From: an uncultured Eubacteriales bacterium
GTDB taxonomy: Bacteria > Bacillota > Clostridia > Oscillospirales > Oscillospiraceae
Direction: 5' to 3'
NCBI GenBank assembly: GCA_902477055.1
Contig: CABSFY010000042.1
Coordinates: 1-18,652 of the forward strand
Length of the DNA: 18,652 bases
Position numbers and translations under genes: made by a program. Below, in pieces: positions 1-5,599 of the stretch; within the stretch, counting starts at the first letter, position 1, and every line of letters begins with the position of its first letter. The notes below the pieces were generated by a model. It ran no database searches, was not told the origin of the DNA, and was given only the letters and a program-made list of their open reading frames with translations.

Positions 1-56
1 ATCCGTAAGGCGGCACAGCCGCCAACGGCTGCGCTATAGCCATCGGCCCCTACGCA
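1..56 (+). repeat. REP-like dispersed repeat, copy 1
   Basis: This 56-bp unit matches positions 3217-3272 at 54 of 56 bases in the same orientation. Its core is a palindrome: ATCCGTAAGGCGGC, a few bases, then GCCGCCAACGGCT, with the GGCGGC/GCCGCC arms able to form a hairpin. A related inverted copy lies at 13894-13923. The element begins at the first base of the window, so it may extend further left. Similarity stops abruptly after the TACGCA at its right end. Confidence 0.85.
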
Positions 57-60
57 AAAT

Positions 61-480
61 CAGGCGCTTTTTGCGCCTGCGGTCGGTCGTTGCGTAGGGC
101 GCGATGCCCTCATCGCGCCGCAGAGCACAGCTCCGGATGGAACACGAACATCGTATAGCGTACAATTTCTCGATATTGCACTGCCAACAGCGGGGCGTCG
201 AGGACGCCGCCCCTACAATACGTTGAATGTTCGACTTACGCTTGTAGGGGACGGCGTCCTCGACGTCCCGTTGCAGGCACTTTCGTTATTGCAAAAACTT
301 CCGTAGCCGCCGTAGGGGCGCTCATTGAGCGCCCGTCCCCGCGCCCGCAGGCGCACGTTGCAATCAATATGGAGTGCAGCAAAATCAATAGTGCCAGCAG
401 CGGGCGGCTGATGACCGCCCCTACGGCGTGGAACGAGGGTTAGTACGGAATTCGCGGCGGGATGTCCACATCCCGCCGCC
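61..480. repeat. Cluster of short GC-rich palindromes; no gene seen
   Basis: This stretch holds at least seven short hairpin-forming units and no convincing gene. Clear ones are 61-79 (CAGGCGC arms), 98-119 (GGCGCGAT arms), about 193-217 and 245-272 (GGGGCG and GGGACG arms), about 315-335 (GGGCGCTCA arms), about 402-424 (GGGCGG arms) and 454-479 (12-bp arms, 2-base loop). Several carry a CCCCTACG or CGTAGGGG flank, so they look like one family of dispersed repeat. They alternate with AT-richer unique-looking sequence. Short reading frames here are not supported by ribosome binding sites or recognisable protein sequence. Confidence 0.7.
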
Positions 481-506
481 CTCTCCGGGTGGATTTCCAT
501 GTTGTC

Positions 507-554
507 AAAAATGAAAATGCGGCCCCTGCGAAGAGTGTTCTTCGCGGGGGCCGC
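507..554 (-). terminator. Rho-independent terminator of the RHH gene
   Basis: Positions 519-534 and 539-554 form a 16-bp stem with one G-T wobble and a GTGT loop. On the minus strand the stem is followed by a T-rich tract (GCATTTTCATTTTTG). It lies just past the stop codon of the minus-strand RHH gene at 561, so it most likely ends that transcript. Confidence 0.85.
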
Positions 555-560
555 GGATTT

Positions 561-734
561 TTATTCCTTTTCGCCCTGCAAGTGCTGAATGGCAAATATG
601 ATGCACTGGTTGATAAACTCGTTCCGGCTGATATCGGCCTTGGCGGCGTTGGCATCGACCTGCTGCAACAGGTCCGACGGAAGTCGAATCGAAATGACCT
701 CCTTATCTGGCTTTTGCGGGATAAAGTATTTCAT
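561..734 (-). CDS. Ribbon-helix-helix (CopG/Arc-type) DNA-binding protein
   Basis: A 57-residue protein read from ATG at 734. Its middle (VISIRLPSDLLQQVDANAA, then SRNEFINQCI) matches the beta-strand/helix/helix pattern of small RHH regulators, which dimerise and bind inverted-repeat operators. An in-frame GTG at 746 could extend it by four residues, but that GTG lies inside the likely Shine-Dalgarno sequence AAGAGGTG, which is well placed for the ATG at 734. It diverges from the membrane-protein operon at 861 across a promoter region carrying a 32-bp dyad. RHH proteins often autoregulate, and the layout fits repression of both directions. It could also be an antitoxin, but no toxin gene adjoins it on the same strand. 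The function is inferred from the fold only. Confidence 0.75.
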   Translation of the reverse strand: MKYFIPQKPDKEVISIRLPSDLLQQVDANAAKADISRNEFINQCIIFAIQHLQGEKE

Positions 735-749
735 TTTGTGCTTCACCTC

Positions 750-779
750 TTGACAAGATTGTATTCGAGATGCTACAAT
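750..779 (+). promoter_or_regulatory. Predicted sigma-A promoter of the 861-3129 gene run
   Basis: A perfect -35 TTGACA (750-755) and a -10 TACAAT (774-779) are separated by 18 bp. Transcription would start near 786, exactly where the dyad symmetry at 786-817 begins. It should drive the membrane protein at 861 and the genes after it. Confidence 0.7.
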
Positions 780-786
780 CTGTCTG
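758..786 (-). promoter_or_regulatory. Predicted promoter for the RHH gene
   Basis: On the minus strand a -35-like CAGACA (786-781) and a -10 TACAAT (763-758) are separated by 17 bp, just upstream of the RHH ribosome binding site. The -10 is strong and the -35 matches four of six consensus bases. It overlaps the opposing plus-strand promoter and abuts the dyad at 786-817. The leader would be short. Confidence 0.5.
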
Positions 787-817
787 TATTCAAATTACGA
801 TATCGTAAAATGAATAC
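786..817. promoter_or_regulatory. Candidate operator: 32-bp dyad between divergent promoters
   Basis: The sequence has GTATTCA, two bases, a perfect 14-bp palindrome TTACGATATCGTAA (795-808), two bases, then TGAATAC. The two halves are symmetric apart from the AA spacers. It sits over the likely plus-strand start site and next to the minus-strand -35. No T-tract follows, so it is more like a protein-binding site than a terminator. The RHH protein encoded alongside is the obvious candidate ligand. That pairing is an inference. Confidence 0.55.
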
Positions 818-860
818 ACAAGAGCGACAGACACATAAAATAACAAGGAGGAACACGTCG

Positions 861-1136
861 ATGTATGAAAATGTCGGAGGAAAAATCAAGGTTTGCGCGG
901 TCGTGACGGGATGGGTGCTTTGCCTTGTAGGCATTTTTACAGGGCTTGCACTTTTAAAAATCAGCGTGATTTTCACATTGCTTTGCTTCATGGGCGGGGC
1001 GCTGGGGTTGGTCGGCTCGTGGCCGCTCTATGGCTTCGGGCAACTGATCGAGGATGTCAGCGCCCTGCGCAGCCGGAGAGAGGCCCCGCCGGTGGAGCAG
1101 AACCCGAGCACGACCGACGAGCTGCCGGAGCTTTGA
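861..1136 (+). CDS. Small two-helix membrane protein of unknown function
   Basis: A 91-residue protein starting at ATG 861, preceded by a strong AAGGAGG (845-851). An in-frame upstream extension to 462 has no ribosome binding site and runs through the opposite-strand RHH gene and the promoter, so it was not used. Residues of about 10-30 and 34-55 form two hydrophobic segments, followed by a charged, proline-rich cytoplasmic-looking tail (RSRREAPPVEQ). I recognise no family. It is the first gene after the promoter at 750, and only 12 bp separate it from the zinc-ribbon protein gene, so the two are probably co-transcribed and may work at the membrane together. Confidence 0.7.
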   Translation: MYENVGGKIKVCAVVTGWVLCLVGIFTGLALLKISVIFTLLCFMGGALGLVGSWPLYGFGQLIEDVSALRSRREAPPVEQNPSTTDELPEL

Positions 1137-1148
1137 GGGGGATGGAGA

Positions 1149-2900
1149 ATGAGCGAACGTTATTCGCGGCTCTATGCCCTGCCGGAGCGGCTTTACACGG
1201 AGGGCGCGCCGGTCCTTATCCTCGCTGGCGCACTGTTAAAGGATAATCAGACCGGACGCGTGCTGGCGCAGCTTAAATTCCGGTCGCTTTCCGCTGTGCC
1301 GATTCGTGCGCTGAAAATTTCGTTACGTGCCTTCGACGTGACCGGAACCGAGCTGCACGGCGTGGCGGAGCAGCAGTATCTGGATTTGGATGTGCGGCTC
1401 GGCGCGTCGTTTGGCGAAAAAACGGCGGTGTTTCTGCAGGATAGCGTGACGCGCAGCTTCTCCTGCGCCTGTACGGCCGCCGTTTTTGCCGACGGTAGCA
1501 CATGGACGGCGGCAGAGGACGCGGTCTGGGAACCGCTCCATCCGCAGCAGCCGCTGAAAACCGCGTTGGGCGGCTTGGAGCTGCTGGATCAGTACCGCCG
1601 CGAGACTTCTCAGCGCGCGGAGTACGTCGTCACGGAGGACCGCGGCCTCTGGCTGTGCGCCTGCGGCACGCCGAACCCCAAAACGGAAGTGACCTGTATG
1701 TCCTGCGGCACAAACCGCGAACGTGTGCTTGCTGCGCTGGATGTCAAAGCCCTCCAAGTCCACGCCGATGAGCTAGCCGCCGAGAAGGCCAGAAAAGCCG
1801 AGGAGAAAGCCAAAAGAGCGGCAGAAAAAGCTGAACAAGCGAAAAAAGAAAAAACATCACGCAAAAAGAAACTGATACTTTCTGGAGCGGTAGCTGTTGC
1901 TATTGTTACGATGCTGATTGTTTTGATGCAGGTCATCATCCCAAACAGTAAGTATAATGCTGCTGTCAGACTGTACGAAGCAGAAGAATATGACGAAGCA
2001 ATCGCTGCATTTGCAGAACTGGATGGATATAAGGATAGCGCGGAACAAATCGTGCTGATAAAGGAAGCGAAGAAGGAAGCTGCCTATCAGGATGCGCTTC
2101 ATTCACTTGATTCTGAGAGATATGATGAGGCTGCGGCTGCTTTTCAAAACCTTGCAGGCTATAAAGATGCGGCAATGATGGAAAAGGAATCGCGGTATCG
2201 GAAAGCGGAAAAATATTTTGAAGACGCAAACTACAGATCTGCCGTTCCAATCCTCGAAGGACTGGAAGACTATAAAGACAGCGTAGAAAAGATTGAAGAG
2301 TGCTACAGTCTGTATTATGGCGAGATATATGAATCACTTAAAAATGCGTCAGTTGGAAGCCTTATCACGTTTGGTACGTTTGAACAGGATGGTGATACAT
2401 CCAACGGTGAAGAACCGATTTCATGGTATGTGTGCAATATCACAAGGGATACGGCTTCTAATAAAGTTCATGCAGAGCTGATGAGCAGAGATGCAATATT
2501 ATCATATAGTACAAAGTGGAGGGCTTTCTACAGCAATTGGGATGAATCGGATTTATGCAGATACATTAATGACTCGCTTGACAACGCATTTAATGAGGAA
2601 GAGGAAAAGTTCGTTAGTGAGTCTTATTATGGAAAAATCGGAATTCCATACTATGACTGGGCCGAACACAGTTCAGTTCCGCTCCGGTGCCGACCAACAA
2701 AACTCGTAAAGGAGCAGTATAGACCAGATTTTGAGAGCGCGTATTGCGCATGGCCTGTGAGGGATTACAAAATTGCCAAGCCTGATTCCTATAGAATTGT
2801 TGATAATGAAGGGAATATAAGTAATAGTTATACGTTTGGAGAATATGCGCGTCTTGGTATCCGCGTTACCATAGATGTGGAAATTCCAAAACTGTCCTAG
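1149..2900 (+). CDS. Membrane protein: zinc ribbon, TPR-like repeats, DUF6273-like domain
   Basis: A 583-residue protein with a layered build. Residues 1-150 are an unrecognised beta-rich domain. Residues 168-186 form a RanBP2-type zinc ribbon (W168, C170, C172, then C183 and C186). Residues 198-240 are an Ala/Lys/Glu-rich probable coiled coil, and 241-264 a single membrane helix. Residues 268-385 hold three TPR-like repeats ending YKDS, YKDA and YKDS. About 400-580 resembles the DUF6273 family (FGTFEQD, then PISWYVCN, then RPTKLV). The cysteines and coiled coil would be cytoplasmic and the repeats and C-terminal domain outside. No catalytic function is evident, and sensing or scaffolding at the envelope is a guess. 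Codon and base composition shift near 1780: the first part is GC-rich like the rest of the window, the remainder clearly AT-richer. This suggests a mosaic or recent domain replacement. Confidence 0.75.
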   Translation: MSERYSRLYALPERLYTEGAPVLILAGALLKDNQTGRVLAQLKFRSLSAVPIRALKISLRAFDVTGTELHGVAEQQYLDLDVRLGASFGEKTAVFLQDSVTRSFSCACTAAVFADGSTWTAAEDAVWEPLHPQQPLKTALGGLELLDQYRRETSQRAEYVVTEDRGLWLCACGTPNPKTEVTCMSCGTNRERVLAALDVKALQVHADELAAEKARKAEEKAKRAAEKAEQAKKEKTSRKKKLILSGAVAVAIVTMLIVLMQVIIPNSKYNAAVRLYEAEEYDEAIAAFAELDGYKDSAEQIVLIKEAKKEAAYQDALHSLDSERYDEAAAAFQNLAGYKDAAMMEKESRYRKAEKYFEDANYRSAVPILEGLEDYKDSVEKIEECYSLYYGEIYESLKNASVGSLITFGTFEQDGDTSNGEEPISWYVCNITRDTASNKVHAELMSRDAILSYSTKWRAFYSNWDESDLCRYINDSLDNAFNEEEEKFVSESYYGKIGIPYYDWAEHSSVPLRCRPTKLVKEQYRPDFESAYCAWPVRDYKIAKPDSYRIVDNEGNISNSYTFGEYARLGIRVTIDVEIPKLS

Positions 2901-2940
2901 CACTTTGAAACAAAACTTTTTCATACTGGGAGGATGCAAA

Positions 2941-3129
2941 ATGGCAGAAACAATGGGAACATTAGAAGCTTCTGAAAAATGGGGTTACCCGCAGTCGACA
3001 ATTAGCAAATGGTGCAGAGAAAAGAAAATCCCCGGTGCAGAACAGGACAGAAGGGGCAGCCCTTGGCATATCCCGAAGGATGCTGAATGCCCAAAAGAAA
3101 TTAGGAAAAAGGAGAAAGAAAACGAATGA
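2941..3129 (+). CDS. Small helix-turn-helix DNA-binding protein
   Basis: A 62-residue protein with GGGAGG (2928-2933) seven bases before its ATG. Residues of about 7-30 (LEASEKWGYPQSTISKWCRE) fit an excisionase/MerR-like winged HTH, and SPWHIPKDAE resembles the wing that follows in that group. The C-terminus is highly charged (RKKEKENE). It follows the zinc-ribbon gene by 40 bp and shares its AT-richer composition, so it probably belongs to the same transferred block. Small proteins of this kind serve as excisionases or local regulators. No integrase is present in the window to support an excisionase role. Its stop codon is followed directly by palindromic repeat DNA. Confidence 0.65.
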   Translation: MAETMGTLEASEKWGYPQSTISKWCREKKIPGAEQDRRGSPWHIPKDAECPKEIRKKEKENE

Positions 3130-3134
3130 AAAGC

Positions 3135-3156
3135 GGCGGGGTCAGGGGACCCCGCC
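3135..3156. repeat. Short GC-rich palindrome
   Basis: GGCGGGGTC (3135-3143) pairs with GACCCCGCC (3148-3156) across a 4-base loop and is followed by CTACG, the flank seen on several palindromes in 61-480. It may also act as a weak transcript end for the gene stopping at 3129, but no T-run follows. Confidence 0.6.
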
Positions 3157-3216
3157 CTACGAATGGAATTTGATGGTGCATCCGGCGGGCCGATGTACCC
3201 GCGAGGGGCATGCCGC

Positions 3217-3272
3217 ATCCGTAAGGCGGCATAGCCGCCAACGGCTGCGCTATAGCCATCGGCCTCTACGCA
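3217..3272 (+). repeat. REP-like dispersed repeat, copy 2
   Basis: Same orientation as the copy at 1-56, differing at two positions. The pair brackets the accessory genes between 560 and 3130. The sequence just before it (GCATGCCGC) and just after it (GCAGTGGC) does not match the flanks of copy 1, so similarity ends sharply at the right edge. Confidence 0.85.
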
Positions 3273-3297
3273 GCAGTGGCAGGGGGAATATGGTAAT

Positions 3298-3344
3298 AAA
3301 AGACCGGCACTCGTAGGGAATGTTCCCTGCGGGTGCCGGTCTTT
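3298..3344 (-). terminator. Rho-independent terminator of argDF
   Basis: AAAGACCGGCAC pairs with GTGCCGGTCTTT, with an inner AGGGAA/TTCCCT stem and a two-base loop. On the minus strand the stem ends in a run of four T residues. It lies 13 bp beyond the argF stop and would end the argD-argF transcript. Its A/T symmetry means it could also stop transcripts arriving on the plus strand. Confidence 0.85.
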
Positions 3345-3356
3345 GTCGGATTAAAT

Positions 3357-4340
3357 TTACAGCGTGGCGGCGAGGACGGCTTTGATGGTGTGCATCCGGT
3401 TTTCGGCTTCGTCGAAAACGATGGACTGCTTGCCCTCAAAGACCTCGTCGGTGACCTCGAGTGCGTCAAGGTGGAACTGCTCGCCGATCTGCTTGCCGAT
3501 GCCGGTGTTGAGGTCGTGGAAGGCGGGGAGGCAGTGCATGAACACGGCGTGCTCGCCTGCGTTGGCCATGAGCTTGGCGTTGACCTGATAGGGGAGCATC
3601 TTCTCGATGCGCTCGGCCCATGCCTCCATCGGCTCGCCCATCGACACCCACACGTCGGTGTAGATGACATCGGCACCGGCGGTCGCCTTCATCGGGTCGG
3701 TTTCAAAGGCCAGCGTTGCGCCGGTTTCGGCAGCGACGGCCTCGCAGCGGGCGATCAGCGCGGGATCGGGGAAGTAGCCCTCCGGACCGCAGGCGACGAA
3801 ATGCAGGCCGAGCTTTGCGCAGCCGATCATGAGGGAATTCGCCATGTTATAGCGGCAGTCGCCCATGAAAACGAGCTTTTTGCCCTTGAGGGAGCCGAAA
3901 TGCTCGCGGATGGTCAGCATATCGGCGAGAATCTGCGTCGGGTGGAATTCGTTGGTCAGGCCGTTCCAGACGGGAACACCGGCGTACTTTGCCAGCTCCT
4001 CGACGATCGTCTGGCCGAAGCCGCGGTACTCGATGCCGTCATAGAGCCGGCCGAGGACGCGAGCGGTGTCGGCGATGGATTCCTTCTTGCCAATCTGCGA
4101 GCCGGTCGGGTCAAGATAGGTGACGTGCATCCCAAGGTCATAGGCCGCGACCTCGAAGGAGCAGCGGGTGCGGGTGGAGGTTTTTTCAAAGATCAGCGCG
4201 ATGCTCTTGCCCTTGAGCGTGTCGTGCGGGATGCCGGCCTTTTTCTTTGCCTTCAGCTCGGCGGCGAGGTCAATCAGGCCGGTGATCTCCTCGGGGGTGA
4301 AGTCCAGCAGGGTCAGAAAATGCTTGCCTTTCAGATTCAT
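3357..4340 (-). CDS. argF: Ornithine carbamoyltransferase
   Basis: A 327-residue cytoplasmic enzyme that joins carbamoyl phosphate and ornithine to give citrulline in arginine synthesis. Family signatures are all present: the carbamoyl-phosphate loop STRTR (residues 55-59), FHPTQ (132-136), the ornithine-binding DVWVSMG loop (229-235) and HCLPAFHD (269-276) with the catalytic cysteine. The length is usual for the family. The start ATG at 4340 has GGAGGA just upstream, and 12 bp separate it from the end of argD, so the two are co-transcribed. The protein resembles both anabolic ArgF and catabolic ArcB forms. The argD neighbour and the absence of arcA or arcC favour the biosynthetic role. A strong terminator follows. 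Confidence 0.95.
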   Translation of the reverse strand: MNLKGKHFLTLLDFTPEEITGLIDLAAELKAKKKAGIPHDTLKGKSIALIFEKTSTRTRCSFEVAAYDLGMHVTYLDPTGSQIGKKESIADTARVLGRLYDGIEYRGFGQTIVEELAKYAGVPVWNGLTNEFHPTQILADMLTIREHFGSLKGKKLVFMGDCRYNMANSLMIGCAKLGLHFVACGPEGYFPDPALIARCEAVAAETGATLAFETDPMKATAGADVIYTDVWVSMGEPMEAWAERIEKMLPYQVNAKLMANAGEHAVFMHCLPAFHDLNTGIGKQIGEQFHLDALEVTDEVFEGKQSIVFDEAENRMHTIKAVLAATL

Positions 4341-4352
4341 GTTGTCCTCCTA

Positions 4353-5516
4353 TTATTTCGCGGCGCAGTCGCACAGGCGCTGCAATGCGGTTTTTAACCG
4401 GTCCATGGGGATGTTCAGCGCGGGGAGCAGGCGGATGCGGTCCTTCGCGGTGGTGACGAGGACACCTGCGTCCAGCAGACACTCGGCAAATTCCCGCGCG
4501 GGGAAGATCGTTTTCACGCCGATCATGAGGCCCATGCCATCGACGCTTTCGATACCCTTCGCGCCGGTCAGCGTGTCGAAAATCAGCGCTGAGCGCTCGC
4601 GCACACCGGCCAGCAGCGGCTCGTCGATGCGGCTGAGGATGCTCACGCCGCCCGCGCAGATGGCGGGATTGCCGCCGAAGGTCGAGCCATGGTCGCCGGG
4701 CTGCAAGACGTCCTTCACGCGCTCGCCCAGCAGCGCCGCGCCGATGGGCAGCCCGCCGCCGAGGCCCTTGGCCGTCGTGACGACATCGGGGGAAAGCCCG
4801 TAATTCATATAGCCGTACAGTTGCCCGCTGCGGCCGTTGCCGAGCTGGACCTCGTCGCACATCAGAAGCAAATCATGCCGCGCGGCGATTTCCGTCAGCG
4901 CGTCGGCGTAGGCCTGCCCGATGGGACGGACACCGCCCTCGCCCTGCACACATTCAAAGAGAATGGCGGCAGTCTTATGCTCCGCAATCAGCCGCTCCAG
5001 CCCGTCGATATCGCCGACTTCGGCGTAGAGGAAGCCCTCCGGCAGGGGCTGATAGTCCTTGTGATAGCCGTCCTGCCCGGTGGCTGCCAGCGTCGCCAGC
5101 GTCCGGCCGTGGAAGCTGTTTTTCAGTGTGATGATGTTGTAATACGCCGGACCTTTGGTCTGCGCGGCCCATTTGCGGGCGACCTTGATGGCGCACTCGT
5201 TTGCCTCTGCGCCGGAGTTGGCGAAAAAGACCCGCGAAAGCCCCGTGCGTTGGCAGAGAATTTCTGCCAACCGGACGACCGGCTCCGCGTAAAACAGATT
5301 GGAGCAATGCGCAAAGTGGTCGAGCTGGGCCGTGACCGCTGCCTTCCACGCGGGGTCGTTCAGGCCGAAAATGTTCACGGCGATGCCGCTGCCGAGGTCG
5401 ATATATTCCCGCCCGTCGCCGCCGAGGACGATGGAGCCTTGCCCGCCGGCAATCTCCAGCGGGAAGCGGCGGTAGGTATGTGCAAGATAGCGCGTGTCGC
5501 GCTCAAAAACATCCAT
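4353..5516 (-). CDS. argD: Acetylornithine aminotransferase
   Basis: A 387-residue PLP-dependent class-III aminotransferase. It converts N-acetylglutamate semialdehyde to N-acetylornithine, and related enzymes also act on succinyldiaminopimelate. Signatures are the phosphate-binding NSGAEANE (100-107), SFHGRT (134-139), the PLP-ring Asp in CDEVQ (D221) and the Schiff-base lysine in TTAKGLGGG (K250). Start ATG 5516 is preceded by GGAAGG. It is the first gene of an argD-argF operon driven by a promoter at 5539-5568. The other arginine genes (argC, argJ, argB) are not in this window, so the pathway is split or continues elsewhere. The loop after DEVQ reads LGNGRSG, where many relatives have TGMGRTG. 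This is a mild variation in the substrate-side loop. Confidence 0.93.
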   Translation of the reverse strand: MDVFERDTRYLAHTYRRFPLEIAGGQGSIVLGGDGREYIDLGSGIAVNIFGLNDPAWKAAVTAQLDHFAHCSNLFYAEPVVRLAEILCQRTGLSRVFFANSGAEANECAIKVARKWAAQTKGPAYYNIITLKNSFHGRTLATLAATGQDGYHKDYQPLPEGFLYAEVGDIDGLERLIAEHKTAAILFECVQGEGGVRPIGQAYADALTEIAARHDLLLMCDEVQLGNGRSGQLYGYMNYGLSPDVVTTAKGLGGGLPIGAALLGERVKDVLQPGDHGSTFGGNPAICAGGVSILSRIDEPLLAGVRERSALIFDTLTGAKGIESVDGMGLMIGVKTIFPAREFAECLLDAGVLVTTAKDRIRLLPALNIPMDRLKTALQRLCDCAAK

Positions 5517-5538
5517 AGAAACCTTCCTTCCTGCGCCT

Positions 5539-5568
5539 ATTATACAGCAAGCGCCGCACCGGGGTCAA
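5539..5568 (-). promoter_or_regulatory. Predicted promoter of argDF
   Basis: On the minus strand TTGACC (5568-5563) and a perfect TATAAT (5544-5539) are 18 bp apart, with the argD ATG at 5516. The -35 lies inside the hairpin at 5551-5583. The leader is too short for an attenuator, so control is probably at initiation. No ArgR-type box is evident by eye. Confidence 0.7.
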
Positions 5569-5583
5569 GCCCCAATGCGGCGC
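5551..5583 (-). terminator. Hairpin between the cotH-like gene and argD
   Basis: GCGCCGCA (5551-5558) pairs with TGCGGCGC (5576-5583), with an inner GGGG/CCCC stem and a 5-base loop. It begins 17 bp after the stop of the upstream gene at 5600, so it is the likely terminator of that gene. The minus-strand tail (TTGCTGT) is only weakly T-rich. The argD -35 box lies within it, so the same DNA serves both genes. Confidence 0.6.
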
Positions 5584-5599
5584 TGTTGAAAAAGCGGGG

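Noticed and set aside
61..480. CRISPR array
   Set aside because: The repeats are different palindromes with irregular spacing, not a single repeat with uniform spacers, and no cas gene is near.
462..860. Long N-terminal extension of the membrane protein gene starting at 861
   Set aside because: It overlaps the RHH gene, its terminator and the divergent promoters. A strong AAGGAGG just before 861 sets the start there.
561..1136. Toxin-antitoxin pair formed by the RHH protein and the neighbouring small membrane protein
   Set aside because: The genes are divergent rather than in one operon, and the membrane protein has two helices and a long polar tail unlike known type II toxins. A regulator with its target is simpler.
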